NCBI GenBank assembly: GCA_016699675.1
Contig: CP064985.1
Span: forward strand, 3,410,001-3,474,000
DNA: 64,000 nt
Origin: Austwickia sp.
GTDB taxonomy: Bacteria > Actinomycetota > Actinomycetes > Actinomycetales > Dermatophilaceae
Reading direction: 5' to 3'
How positions within the stretch are numbered: the stretch's first letter is position 1; each line of letters starts with the position of its first letter. A model generated the notes under the pieces. It saw only the letters and a list, made by a program, of their open reading frames with translations, made no database searches and was not told the origin of the DNA. A program made the position numbers and the translations under genes. Below, piece after piece: positions 11,200-20,382 of this stretch.

Positions 11200-12902
11200 C
11201 AGAAGAGCCCTCCCTGTCGCGAGTCGTCCGCCGTGGCGCGACCCCGGCCCGGGCCGGTCAGGGGTCGATCCGGGCGGCCCTCGGGCACCATGTCGATGGC
11301 GTGGACGGGGCACTGCTCGTAGCAGGTGCCGCAGCCCGTGCACTTGTCGTAGTCGTAGCGGTAGCGGTGCCCCTTGCCGAGCTTGATCACCGCGTCCTCG
11401 GGACAGGCCCCGAGGCAGCCGTCGCATTCGATGCAGTTGCCGCAGGACAGGCAGCGCTCCGCCTCGAAGCTCGCCTGCTCGTCGTCGAGGCCGCCGACGA
11501 CCTCGTCGAACGCGCTGACCCGCGCGTCGGGGTCGAGTTCGGGCTGGCTGCGCCGGGTGAAGTCCCCGAAGTACCACAGGTGCAGGTCGTCGAGGCCGAC
11601 GACCGGGTGCTTGGCGGGCCGGTTGTCGGACGTGGAGTTCAGCCAGGCGTCGATGGTGCGGGCCGCTCGCTTGCCGTGCCCCACGCCGATGGTGACGGTG
11701 CGCTCGGACGGTACGGCGTCGCCGCCGGCGAAGATGCCCGGCACGTCGGTCATCAGGCTCTTCGGGTCGACCTGGACCACGTCGCCGTCGAAGCGCATCC
11801 CGGGGATCGACTTGAGGAAGTCGCTGTCGGTCTCCTGGCCGAGGGCCAGGATCACCGTGTCGGCCGCCAGCTTCTCGAACCGGCCGGTCCCGCGCGGCTT
11901 GCCGTTCTCGTCGAGCTCCATGATCTCGACGGTCAGGTCGTCGTCGACCTCGGTGATGGTCCGCAGCCAGTTCATCTTCACGCCCTCGCGCTCGGCCTCG
12001 GCGGCCTCCTCGGCGTGGGCGGGCATCTGCTCCGCCGTACGGCGGTAGACGATCATCGTCTCCTCCGCGCCCAACCGGCGCGCGACGCGGGCGGCGTCCA
12101 TGGCGGTGTTGCCGCCGCCATACACCGCGACCCGCCGGCCCATCACCGGCCGGTCGCCGCTCGCCACGGTCCGCAGGAAGCTCACCGCGTCGACGACCTT
12201 CTCGGCGTCCCGCGACGGCAGGTCCACCTTCTTGCTCAGGTGCGCGCCGATCGCGACGAAGACCGCGTCGAACCCGCCGTCGCGCTGCTCGGCGAGGAGG
12301 TCCTTGACCGTGTGGTCGTTGACGATCCGCACGCCCATGGCCGTCAAGCGGGCCACCTCGCCGTCGATGACGACGCGGGGAAGGCGGTATTCGGGGATGC
12401 CGTAGCGCATCATGCCGCCGGGCTGGGGCGAGGTGTCCCGGATCTCGACCTCGTGGCCGAGGCGAGCCAGGTGGTAGGCGGCGGACAGGCCGGAGGGGCC
12501 GGCGCCCACGACGAGCACCTTGCGGCCGGACGCCGGCGGGGGCGGCGGGAACTGCCAGCCCTGCTCCAGGGCCATGTCGCCGAGGTAGCGCTCCACTCCG
12601 TGGATGGAGATGGCGCTGTCGAGGTCGGCGCGGTTACAGGCCGACTCGCACGGGTGATAGCAGACCCGGCCGTGGATCGCCGGGAACGGGTTGTCGCGGG
12701 TCAGCTGCACCCACGCCGCGTGCGGGTCGCCCAGCTTCAGCAGCCGCAGCCACTCCTGGATGTTCTCCCCGGCCGGACAGGCGTTGTTGCACGGGGGCAG
12801 CAGGTCGACGTACACGGGCATTCGGGACCGGACGGGCGCGACCCGACCGGCAGCCTGGCTGAGGTCGGGAAGCTTCGTGATGTCGCGGCGGGCTTGCGGC
12901 AT
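11199..12902 (-). CDS. GltD-like FAD/NAD(P)H oxidoreductase with C-terminal ferredoxin domain
   Basis: A 567-residue protein of the glutamate-synthase small-subunit family. It has an N-terminal Cys-rich helical domain (CNNACPAGENIQEWL, then GRVCYHPCESACNR), an FAD site near 130 (VVGAGPSGLSAAYHL), an NAD(P) site near 270 (YGGGNTAMDAA) and a C-terminal 2[4Fe-4S] region (CLSCGNCIECDGCLGACP and CTGCGTCYEQCP). No glutamate synthase large subunit is nearby; the partner is PFOR, whose ATG overlaps this stop. It probably moves electrons between NAD(P)H and the PFOR ferredoxin pool. ATG 12902 has GAGGTG eight bases upstream. It is the first gene of the three-gene redox operon. Confidence 0.9.
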
Positions 12903-13022
12903 AAGGGCACCTCGGGCAGTCGTCGACGGGTGACAGTGCGCACGCTAGTACCCGTCGAGGCGCTGAGGGGAGGAGCTTTCCCCGGAGTTTGCCGGAAATG
13001 GAGGAGTGGCGGCGCCGGACCC

Positions 13023-13532
13023 TCAGCTACGGTGCAGTAGCGCCCGCACCGCGGCGCTGACGACGAGGGCCGCCTGCGCGCCGTCCCCAGGCCGGGTGGG
13101 GCCGCTGGTCTCGGGCCCCGCGCCGGGGGCGGCGAGGTCGCCGACGGGCGCGCCGGCGCGGTCGGCCTCCAAGACGTACGCCGTGGCGGCGTTGAGCACG
13201 GCCTTCTGGCCGGGGGAGAAGTGCGGCCAGCCGGCGCGAAGAGCCGAGAGGTCCCCGGCGTGGGCGGAGACGCTGCACACGGCCATCCCGGCGGCGACGT
13301 TCTGCCGGCGGACGGCGTCCATCAGCTCGAACAGTTCCCGGCTCGCGGACTCATCGAGCGGGGTGGTCCAGGCGCTGACCTGCTGCCAGAGGCCGCCCAG
13401 TTCGGCGGCGAAGCGGCGCAGGTCCGGGTCCTCGGGCAGGCTCGACGCGGCCGGTGGGCTCGACACAGCCACCTCTGGCGCGGCAGGGGTAGCGGTAGCG
13501 ACGGTATTGACCGCATCGTCCGTGGCCGTCAT
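13023..13532 (-). CDS. Hypothetical protein
   Basis: A 169-residue protein I do not recognise. The first 35 residues are Ala/Pro/Ser/Thr-rich and probably disordered. The core (DLRRFAAELGGLWQQVSAWTT onwards) is predicted helical with a pair of Trp. The end is low-complexity Gly/Pro then a short helix. No membrane segment or cofactor motif is visible. ATG 13532 is preceded by GGGAGG at short spacing, which supports the gene. It faces away from dapB and lies upstream of the PFOR operon on the same strand, separated by 120 bases. Confidence 0.55.
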   Translation of the reverse strand: MTATDDAVNTVATATPAAPEVAVSSPPAASSLPEDPDLRRFAAELGGLWQQVSAWTTPLDESASRELFELMDAVRRQNVAAGMAVCSVSAHAGDLSALRAGWPHFSPGQKAVLNAATAYVLEADRAGAPVGDLAAPGAGPETSGPTRPGDGAQAALVVSAAVRALLHRS

Positions 13533-13688
13533 TCAACCTCCCGGGGCATCACCAACCTGCGGAAGGCCACAGTCGACCGTCCGGTCACTTCTCGATTCGG
13601 CAGGTCGCGCCGTCCCGGGAGGGTTTTCGGGAGGGCCGACGAGCCCCCTACCGTGGGTGGGCGGTTCGGCATCATTAGTCTGGGTGCT

Positions 13689-14438
13689 GTGAGCGCGAGC
13701 AGCAAGGTATCGGTCATCGGTGCGGCGGGTCGGATGGGTACAACGGTGTGTCAGGCCGTCGAGGAGGCCGACGACCTGGAGCTCGTGGGCCGCTATGACA
13801 TGGGTGACGACCTTGGCGACCTCGGGGGCGCCGACGTCGTCGTGGAGTTCTCGGTCTCGGACAGTTCGCCCGTGAATGTGGCCCACTGCGTGGCGCGGGG
13901 CGTGCACGTCGTGGTGGGGACGACGGGCTGGGACGACGCCAAGCTGGCGACCCTGCGGGAGCAGCTGGACAAGGCCCCCGCCGGCACCGGCGTCCTGATC
14001 GCCCCCAACTTCGCCATCGGTGCCATCCTCATGATGAGCTTCGCGCAGACCGCCGCCCGGTTCTATGAGTCGGTGGAGATCGTCGAGCTGCACCACCCCA
14101 ACAAGGTGGACGCGCCCTCCGGGACGGCGGCGCGCACGGCGCAGCTCGTCGCGCAGGCGCGGGCCGCCGCGGGACTCGGGGCGGTTCCCGACGCCACGAC
14201 CACCGACCCCGGCGGCGCTCGGGGAGCGGACGTCGACGGGGTCCACGTGCACGGGGTGCGGTTGCGCGGCTACATCGCCCACCAGGAGGTGCTGTTCGGC
14301 ACCGAGGGGGAAGGCCTCACGATCCGGCACGACAGCTTCGACCGCGTGAGCTTCATGCCGGGCGTGCTTGCAGGCGTGCGCGGCGTCGCGGATCACCCCG
14401 GGCTGACCGTGGGCCTGGAGCACTATCTGGGCCTGTGA
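13689..14438 (+). CDS. dapB: 4-hydroxy-tetrahydrodipicolinate reductase
   Basis: A 249-residue DapB, the NAD(P)H-dependent second step of the diaminopimelate/lysine branch, needed for peptidoglycan. The nucleotide-binding motif is VIGAAGRMG (residues 9-17). The substrate-binding signature HHPNKVDAPSGTA lies near 135, and the C-terminus FMPGVLAGVRGV is typical. GTG 13689 is chosen because it places the Rossmann strand at the usual distance from the start; a much longer open frame upstream has no support. dapF, another enzyme of the pathway, lies at 51455. Confidence 0.95.
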   Translation: MSASSKVSVIGAAGRMGTTVCQAVEEADDLELVGRYDMGDDLGDLGGADVVVEFSVSDSSPVNVAHCVARGVHVVVGTTGWDDAKLATLREQLDKAPAGTGVLIAPNFAIGAILMMSFAQTAARFYESVEIVELHHPNKVDAPSGTAARTAQLVAQARAAAGLGAVPDATTTDPGGARGADVDGVHVHGVRLRGYIAHQEVLFGTEGEGLTIRHDSFDRVSFMPGVLAGVRGVADHPGLTVGLEHYLGL

Positions 14439-14722
14439 CACGCCGATGACTGCCATTCGGCGCGGCGCTTGCGGCCGCTGAACGGCGGCTCATGACCGCT
14501 GGGCTCTTGACCGGGTGGTCGGGAACTTCTGGTGTGATCCCCGACACGCTGCATAAACGCCAGGTCACGCGGCATAACCACGTCCGTCCTGGTCGCGGCT
14601 GCTCGGCGCAGGGGGGCATGTGGTCCCATGCAGGACAGGCCCAAAAGCGGAAATCTGTGGGGCACCGAAAAGCCCGGAGCCCCGGGCGTTTCACCAAGAC
14701 TTTGAGGAAGGTCCGCACCCAC

Positions 14723-15361
14723 ATGGCACACGACATCGCCCCGACCTCGACTGCGGCTCCTGTCGAGACCGCCGCCCCCGCTACTCGGCAGATCTTGATG
14801 GGCGACCCGGGCCCGCTCGGCACGGCGTGCTTCGCGCTCACCACGTTCGTGCTCTCCACCATCAACGCGGGCTTGATGCCCGTGGGCATCAAGCCCGTCG
14901 TCCTCGGCCTGGCCCTGTTCTACGGCGGAATGACGCAGATCTTTGCGGGGGTTCTCGAGTTCTTCAAGAACAACACCCTCGGTGGCGTCGCCTTCTGTAG
15001 CTACGGCGCGTTCTGGATGGCCTTCTGGTATATCTCGACCCAGACGACCTATGCCCCGAGCGTTTCCGCCGCTGATAAGAGCCACGCGGTCGGCCTGTTC
15101 CTGCTCGGCTGGACCATTTTCACGGCGTACATGACGATCGCGGTGAGCAAGACTCACAATGCGCTCTTCTTCACCTTTGTCGTCCTGCTGGCCGCCTTCA
15201 TCTTCCTGACGCTCGGCGACTTCACGCTGAACGAGATGTTCACCAAGCTCGGCGGTTACTTCGGTCTCGCCGCTGCTGCCGGCGCCTGGTACTGCAGCTT
15301 CGCCGCGGTCTTCAACGCGACCGCCGGCAAGGCCGTCGTCCCGGTCTGGCCGCGCGCCTGA
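14723..15361 (+). CDS. Acetate uptake transporter (GPR1/FUN34/SatP family)
   Basis: A 212-residue membrane protein with six predicted transmembrane helices. The family motif appears as GDPGPLGTACFALTTFVLS, a variant of the usual NPAPLGL; Asp replaces Asn. FFKNNTLGGVAFCSYGAFW matches the conserved loop after helix 2. It imports acetate or succinate with protons. ATG 14723 has AGGAAGG at somewhat long spacing. The 284 bases upstream hold no gene but contain a GTGTGAT-type half-site. It is convergent with cstA-ybdD, so two systems for scavenging small carbon compounds end at a shared terminator. Confidence 0.9.
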   Translation: MAHDIAPTSTAAPVETAAPATRQILMGDPGPLGTACFALTTFVLSTINAGLMPVGIKPVVLGLALFYGGMTQIFAGVLEFFKNNTLGGVAFCSYGAFWMAFWYISTQTTYAPSVSAADKSHAVGLFLLGWTIFTAYMTIAVSKTHNALFFTFVVLLAAFIFLTLGDFTLNEMFTKLGGYFGLAAAAGAWYCSFAAVFNATAGKAVVPVWPRA

Positions 15362-15410
15362 GCTGACGACCCGCGTCGCTAGCCCACATCGGGCCTAGTC
15401 CCGCACGCCC

Positions 15411-15445
15411 GAAGGGGCGGGAGAGCCTGGCTCTCCCGCCCCTTC
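15411..15445. terminator. Strong bidirectional terminator hairpin
   Basis: GAAGGGGCGGGAGAGCC (15411-15427) is followed after one base by its exact reverse complement (15429-15445). The stem is very stable. It lies between the convergent acetate transporter gene and ybdD, so it can stop transcription from either side. Confidence 0.85.
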
Positions 15446-15493
15446 GTCATGCCCGGCCGCCCGTCCGTCGAGGCCCGGGCTGTCGCCGCAGCG

Positions 15494-15721
15494 TCAGCAG
15501 CACCGGGTCTTCGGATTGCTTTCCTGCTCGGCGTACTTGTCCTTCCAGAACTGCCGTTCCGTGGGGACCTCGCAGCCGGGGTGGTGGCGGCGCAGGTGGG
15601 CGACGTACCGCTCGTAGGCGTCCGCGCCGGTGACGCCGCGCCAGTACCAGCGCAGCCCCCGCACGCCGCGGCGTACCTGCTCGATCACGTCGCCGCCCGC
15701 GCGGCCACCGTTGCTCGTCAT
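15494..15721 (-). CDS. YbdD/YjiX family small protein, CstA partner
   Basis: A 75-residue protein of the YbdD/YjiX (DUF466) family, with the conserved core GLRWYWRGVTGADAYERYV followed by HHPGCEVPTERQFWKDKY. Members are co-transcribed with CstA/BtsT-type pyruvate transporters and are needed for their activity. Here it starts at ATG 15721, five bases after the cstA stop, so the pair is an operon. The C-terminus carries a CC pair. A strong terminator follows. Confidence 0.85.
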   Translation of the reverse strand: MTSNGGRAGGDVIEQVRRGVRGLRWYWRGVTGADAYERYVAHLRRHHPGCEVPTERQFWKDKYAEQESNPKTRCC

Positions 15722-15726
15722 GGTGC

Positions 15727-18024
15727 TCAATGGTGCGCCCGGACCGGCGTCGGGTCCAGCCCGGCCGCCTTCCACTCGTCGAGGACCTCCTTCTCCAGCG
15801 GCGTGGGGAAGAAGGTCGCAGGAGCGAAGATCCGCGTCGGGACGGGCTCCTCCTCGCTGGTCGGCAGGCCGCCGGCCTTGACCGCCTTCCACGACACCCA
15901 CAGGGTGACCGCGAAGACGATGAGGACGAGCCCCGCATAGACGATCGACAGCACGCCGTCGATCGTCGCGTTCCGGATCACGGCGTCGATCTCCGCGGGC
16001 GTCTTCGCCGTGGAGTACGAGGTCTTGCCCGCGTCCTTGGCCGCCTGGGCGGCGTTGCGCAGGGACCAGTAGCCGATGGTCGGGTTGCTCGAGAAGATCT
16101 TCTGGAACGAGGCGGACTCGGTCACGATGAGGATCCACGCGAGCGGGAGGCCTGGGACCCACGCGTACTTGGCGTAGCCGCGCTTGCACGTGATCGCGAA
16201 GACGACGCACAGCGCGATGCCGGCGAGGAGCTGGTTGCTGATGCCGAACAGCGGATACAGCGTGTTGATGCCACCCAGCGGATCGGTGACGCCCATCACC
16301 AGGATGCCGCCCCACAGGAGGACGACGAGAGCCGAGCACACCCAGGCGCCGACGCGCCAGGACGGGTCGGCGAACTTCTGCAGCCCCGCGTTCTTCGTGG
16401 ACCGCCCGAGAGCGCCGAAGAAGTCGGAGAACATGAACCGCGCGACGCGGGTGCCCGCGTCGATGGTCGTGAGGATGAACAGCGCCTCGAACATGACGGC
16501 GAAGTGGTACCAGAACGCCTTGTCACCGAGAAGCGACAGGATCGGCGTGCGGTGCATGACGTCCGACAGGCCGACGGCCAGCGTCGGCGCCCCGCCGGTG
16601 CGCGAGATGATGTTCTTCTCGCCCACATCCTTGGCGTGCTGGACGAAGAAGTTCGCATCGACGTTGGCCAGCGGGTTGCCCCCGGGGCTGGTCAGGCCGA
16701 GCCCATTGACGTAGGCGGCGGCCTTGGCCGGGTCGGGCGAACCGGTGAGACCGGCCGGGGCGTTCATCCCGAAGTAGAGGTGCTGGTCGAGGATGCAGGC
16801 CGAGACCAGCGCCATGATCGCGACGAAGGACTCGGTGAGCATGCCGCCGTAGCCGATGATCCGCGCCTGCCGCTCCTTCTCGATCAGCTTCGGCGTCGTG
16901 CCGGAGCTGATGAGGGCATGGAAGCCGGAGATGGCGCCACACGCGATGGTGATGAACAGGAACGGGAACAACGAACCCGCGAAGGCGGGGCCGGTGCCGG
17001 TCTCGGCGAACTTCGTGACGGCCGGCATCTGGATGACCGGTCCGACCGCGACGATGCCGATGGCGAGCATGACGATCGTGCCGACCTTCATGAACGTCGA
17101 CAGGTAGTCGCGCGGGGCCAGCAGCATCCAGACCGGCAGGACGGAGGCGACGAAGCCGTACGCCGCGACCCAGTAGGCCAGGGACAGCCGGCTCAGCGTG
17201 AAGATCGGGGCCAGGGTCGAGGAGTCGGCGACGTACTTGCCCAGGACGATCGCGAGCAGCAGCAGCGCGACGCCGATGAGCGACACCTCGTTGACCTTGC
17301 CGGGGCGCAGGTAGCGCAGGTAGAAGCCCATGAAGAGGGCGATCGGGATCGTCATCGCGATCGAGAAGACCGCCCACGGGCTCTCGGCGAGGGCGCCGAT
17401 CATGACCAGGCCGAGCACGGCGATGAGCAGGATCATGATCGTCAGCACGCCGAGGATCGCGGCCCAGCCGCCGACCGGGCCGAGCTCGTCGCGGGCCATC
17501 TGACCGAGGCTGCGGCCGTTCCGGCGCAGCGAGTAGTGCAGGACCATGTAGTCCTGCACGGCGCCGGCCAGGATGACGCCGACGATGATCCAGATCGTGC
17601 CCGGCAGGTAGCCCATCTGGGAGGCGAGCACCGGGCCGACGAGGGGACCGGCGCCGGCGATGGCCGCGAAGTGGTGGCCGAAGAGGACGCGGCGGTCCGT
17701 CGGCATGAAGTCCTTGCCGTTGTCGAACTGCTCGGCAGGCGTCGCGCGGGTGTCGTCCGCCTTCAGGATCTTGCGCTCGATGAACTTGCCGTAAAGCCGC
17801 AGCGCGATGAGATAACTGCCGACGGCGGCGAAGACGAACCAGCGGGAGTTCACCTCCTCGCCGCGGACGAGGGCGATCATGATCCAGCCCAAGGCCGCAA
17901 GAACGGCACAAACAGCCAGGTAGATCTTGGTCTTCCCCGTCATCACAGGGGGTTCGTTGACGGCGATGGGTGGCAGGTCCGGATCGTTCCGGACCTTTCC
18001 CTCCGCCCGGGTGTCGACGGTCAT
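15727..18024 (-). CDS. cstA: Carbon starvation protein CstA, pyruvate/peptide transporter
   Basis: A 765-residue polytopic membrane protein. CstA/BtsT proteins import pyruvate, and some are linked to peptide use. Family blocks are GHHFAAIAGAGPLVGPVLA, LGPVGGWAAILGVLTIM and CGAISGFHALISSGTTPKL. ATG 18024 is chosen because CAGGAG sits six bases upstream and the first helix then follows a short charged N-terminus; a longer frame reaches 18069. It is followed by ybdD. With the nearby acetate transporter it suggests uptake of pyruvate and acetate, which would feed the PFOR node. Confidence 0.95.
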   Translation of the reverse strand: MTVDTRAEGKVRNDPDLPPIAVNEPPVMTGKTKIYLAVCAVLAALGWIMIALVRGEEVNSRWFVFAAVGSYLIALRLYGKFIERKILKADDTRATPAEQFDNGKDFMPTDRRVLFGHHFAAIAGAGPLVGPVLASQMGYLPGTIWIIVGVILAGAVQDYMVLHYSLRRNGRSLGQMARDELGPVGGWAAILGVLTIMILLIAVLGLVMIGALAESPWAVFSIAMTIPIALFMGFYLRYLRPGKVNEVSLIGVALLLLAIVLGKYVADSSTLAPIFTLSRLSLAYWVAAYGFVASVLPVWMLLAPRDYLSTFMKVGTIVMLAIGIVAVGPVIQMPAVTKFAETGTGPAFAGSLFPFLFITIACGAISGFHALISSGTTPKLIEKERQARIIGYGGMLTESFVAIMALVSACILDQHLYFGMNAPAGLTGSPDPAKAAAYVNGLGLTSPGGNPLANVDANFFVQHAKDVGEKNIISRTGGAPTLAVGLSDVMHRTPILSLLGDKAFWYHFAVMFEALFILTTIDAGTRVARFMFSDFFGALGRSTKNAGLQKFADPSWRVGAWVCSALVVLLWGGILVMGVTDPLGGINTLYPLFGISNQLLAGIALCVVFAITCKRGYAKYAWVPGLPLAWILIVTESASFQKIFSSNPTIGYWSLRNAAQAAKDAGKTSYSTAKTPAEIDAVIRNATIDGVLSIVYAGLVLIVFAVTLWVSWKAVKAGGLPTSEEEPVPTRIFAPATFFPTPLEKEVLDEWKAAGLDPTPVRAHH

Positions 18025-18323
18025 TGTCGGCTCCTGGAGTTGGTGCTGGGACACGGGAAAGATACCCACCCGTTATGGATTCGGGAAGCGAACTCGCGGA
18101 ACTCCCGGGTCATCGTTGCAGATCGGTGACCTGGGCAGATGGGGTCATTATGCGGATGGATCTTCGAGCCGTGTTCGCCCAGCGGGCTTTTGGCCCACTG
18201 ATCGTATACGCGTCGTACGCGCGAATGTGGTCCGATGATTCAGTTCGGCGCGGGGGGTGATGGCGGCCGGGTCAGGCAGCGCGGCGGGTCGCGCCGGTCA
18301 GGCGGGTCAGGTGGGTCAGCCGG
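18025..18323. other. Intergenic region upstream of cstA
   Basis: About 300 bases without a gene, holding the cstA promoter region. I see a palindromic stretch around GTATACGCGTCGTACGCG (about 18207-18224) and a weak GC hairpin near 18182-18194, but no recognisable promoter, operator or riboswitch. Confidence 0.4.
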
Positions 18324-18638
18324 TCAGGCCCACCCCAGTGCGCGCAGCGCCGCGCCCGTGCCGGCCGCGAGCACGACGACCAGCAGGAACGGGGCCCGCA
18401 GTGCCAGTGCCAGGGCCGCGACGGCGACGGCGGCCGCGCGAGCGTCCAGGGTGCGGGCTCCGGTGCCGGTCGTGAAGGCCTGGACGGCGACCAGCCCCGC
18501 CAAGAGTGCGACCGGCAGCAGTCCGACGAGGCGAGATACATAGGGCCCCTCGAGTAGGCGCCGCGGCACGACGTACCCCGCGAGTTTCGCCGCGTACCCC
18601 GCCGCCGCCGCCAGGAGCACCGTGGTCCAGGTGGTCAT
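18324..18638 (-). CDS. AzlD family branched-chain amino acid export subunit
   Basis: A 104-residue hydrophobic protein with about four transmembrane helices, matching AzlD (start MTTWTTVLLAAAAGYAAKL, then YVSRLVGLLPVALLAGLVA). AzlD works with AzlC as a two-part exporter of branched-chain amino acids and analogues. Its ATG (18638) overlaps the azlC stop (ATGA). It is the last gene of an acetyltransferase-azlC-azlD operon. Confidence 0.85.
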   Translation of the reverse strand: MTTWTTVLLAAAAGYAAKLAGYVVPRRLLEGPYVSRLVGLLPVALLAGLVAVQAFTTGTGARTLDARAAAVAVAALALALRAPFLLVVVLAAGTGAALRALGWA

Positions 18639-19414
18639 GCGGACGGTCCGGTACGTCGTTCGGGCGAACCGTCGGCGCCCTCGGCCGTGGTGGCGCCGTC
18701 GGCCCTGTCGACGCTGTCGGCGGGGCCGGCGGCATCCGGGGTGACGCGCTCGCGGCCCCGGGCGAGCGAGAGCCCCGCGACCACGATCGCCGCCAGCGCA
18801 GCCACGAGCACCGGGATCCCCGCTGGCACGGCGGGTGCCACGCCCAGCGCCAAGGCTCCGGCCAGGGCCGCCGTCAGAAGCGCCGCGCGGCGGTGCAGCC
18901 GGGGCCACAGCAGGGCGACGAAGGCCCCCGCCGCCGCGGCGTCGAGCCCCCAGGTCTTCGGGTCGCCCAGGGCGTTGCCGACCAGGGCGCCGACGAAGGT
19001 CATCAGGTTCCAGAAGACGAAGACGGCGAGTCCCGTCAGCCAGAACCCTCGGCGTGCGGACGCGACGTCGGGCTGGGCGACGGCGACCGCGGTGGACTCG
19101 TCGATGGTCAGGTGGGCCGCCGCGAGTCGACGCCATCCGCGGGCGTCCAGTTCGCGGGAGAGTTCCAGGCCGTAGAGGCCGTTGCGTACGCCGAGGAGGG
19201 TGGACGTGGCGACCGCTGCCGGGCCGGAACCGCCCGCCCCGAGGATGCCGACCACAGCGAACTGGGAGCCGCCGGTGAACAGGAGGACGCTGAGGACCTG
19301 GGTCTGGGCGACGTCCAGTCCCGCGGCGACCGACAGGGCACCGAAACTCACCCCGTAGGCGCCCGTCGCGACCCCGACGGACAGGGACTGGCGGGCGACG
19401 GTGTCGAGCTTCAT
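18635..19414 (-). CDS. AzlC family amino acid permease
   Basis: A 259-residue membrane protein of the AzlC/BrnF family. The conserved block GAYGVSFGALSVAAGLDVAQ is near the start, followed by LFTGGSQFAVVGILGAGGSG and the loop around LTIDESTAVAVAQ. It forms the large subunit of the AzlCD branched-chain amino acid exporter. The last 45 residues are hydrophilic and extend beyond the usual end. ATG 19414 overlaps the stop of the upstream acetyltransferase, and its own stop overlaps azlD, so translation is coupled. Confidence 0.88.
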   Translation of the reverse strand: MKLDTVARQSLSVGVATGAYGVSFGALSVAAGLDVAQTQVLSVLLFTGGSQFAVVGILGAGGSGPAAVATSTLLGVRNGLYGLELSRELDARGWRRLAAAHLTIDESTAVAVAQPDVASARRGFWLTGLAVFVFWNLMTFVGALVGNALGDPKTWGLDAAAAGAFVALLWPRLHRRAALLTAALAGALALGVAPAVPAGIPVLVAALAAIVVAGLSLARGRERVTPDAAGPADSVDRADGATTAEGADGSPERRTGPSA

Positions 19415-19989
19415 CGCGTGGGGTCCGGGGCGTCGGGGCCGGGCGGGTCGAGGCTGGTGGCCAGTCGGGCCTCCAGCACGGTTGCGCCGGCGTCGTCGAC
19501 GACGCGCGTGCGCCGGGCGCGGTCGGGGCCGAATCCGGCGCCCTGCAGGAAGGCCCTGGTCCGCTCGTGCCCAGCCAGGACCCAGACCGTGATCCCGGTG
19601 GCGCCGCGTTCGCGGGCGACGTCGGCCGCCGCGGCCAGCAGCCGGCTGCCATGGCCCGCGCCGCGGCGATCCGGGTCGACGCCGGCGACGGTGATCTCGA
19701 CGGCCCCGCGCTCGGCCAGGTCGGGGTCGTCGCTGGGGCTGATCGCGGCGAACCCGACGATCTCGCTGCCCTCGTGGGCGGCGAGCAGCACGTGGTCGGG
19801 GCCCGAGTAGTCGCTCAGCGCGACTCGCCAGGCGTCCGCGAAGGCCTGCGCGGTGCACATCTCGAGCGCCTCGGCGGGGAGGTCACCGGCGTAGGCGTCG
19901 CGCCACAGCCGAGCTTGGACGGCGCCGACGGCATCGGCGTCGGCCGGGCCGGCGCGTCGTACGCCGACATCGGGGTGGGTCCGGCTCAT
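19411..19989 (-). CDS. GNAT family N-acetyltransferase
   Basis: A 192-residue acetyltransferase with the GNAT fold. The acetyl-CoA pyrophosphate loop appears as VAGVDPDRRGAGHGSRLL (RxxGxG), followed by the motif-B helix ARERGATGITVWVL and AFLQGAGF. The acceptor is unknown. It is the first gene of the operon with azlCD (ATGA overlap), so an amino acid or an amino-acid-like toxin is a plausible substrate, by position only. Confidence 0.85.
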   Translation of the reverse strand: MSRTHPDVGVRRAGPADADAVGAVQARLWRDAYAGDLPAEALEMCTAQAFADAWRVALSDYSGPDHVLLAAHEGSEIVGFAAISPSDDPDLAERGAVEITVAGVDPDRRGAGHGSRLLAAAADVARERGATGITVWVLAGHERTRAFLQGAGFGPDRARRTRVVDDAGATVLEARLATSLDPPGPDAPDPTR

Positions 19990-20030
19990 TTGCGCATCTT
20001 GTCAGAGGCAGCCCGACCGTCGATGGTCGG

Positions 20031-20139
20031 TCCCTGCGGCGGACGACGATCGGGGGTTCCTGCCGGGGACGACGATCGGGGAACCCTGCCGGGGTCGACG
20101 ATCGGCGGTCCCCACGGCGGACGACGGATCGGTGGCTCC
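20031..20139. repeat. Four degenerate tandem repeats of about 27 bases
   Basis: Four units share CCTGCCGGGG-ACGACGATCGGGG (20031-20057, 20058-20084, 20085-20111, 20112-20139). A fifth half-unit (GACCGTCGATGGTCGG) lies just before. The region is between the acetyltransferase start and the 3' end of folA and codes for nothing I recognise. There are no unique spacers, so it is not a CRISPR. Confidence 0.75.
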
Positions 20140-20297
20140 GCGCGACGCGGGCTCGGGACCACTGGCTTAACCGGGCAGGAGGTCCGGTTAAGTTGCGCTC
20201 GGCCGAACTGAACGGACGATCATCGCCGCTGGATGGCCCGATCGGGCAGACGTCCGGTGGGAGGAGTGGCCCGGGTTCGGCCCGGGTGTTGTCGCCG

Positions 20298-20345
20298 TGG
20301 CGGCGTGTGCCCAGAGCCAGGGGCATGTTGGGGCACACGCCGCCA
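20298..20345. terminator. 15-base stem-loop downstream of folA
   Basis: TGGCGGCGTGTGCCC (20298-20312) pairs exactly with GGGCACACGCCGCCA (20331-20345) around an 18-base loop. It lies about 40 bases past the folA stop on the minus strand. No clear U-tract follows, so an RNA-stabilising or regulatory hairpin is an alternative. Confidence 0.5.
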
Positions 20346-20382
20346 GCCACCGAGGACCGGCGCGACCCGCTCGGGGGATTCG

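Noticed and set aside
14533..14548. TGTGATCCCCGACACG as a Crp/GlxR site for the acetate transporter
   Set aside because: Only one arm fits the consensus; the second matches three of five bases, too weak to list as a site.
20031..20139. Tandem repeat as a small CRISPR array
   Set aside because: Units abut with no unique spacers, and there are no cas genes.
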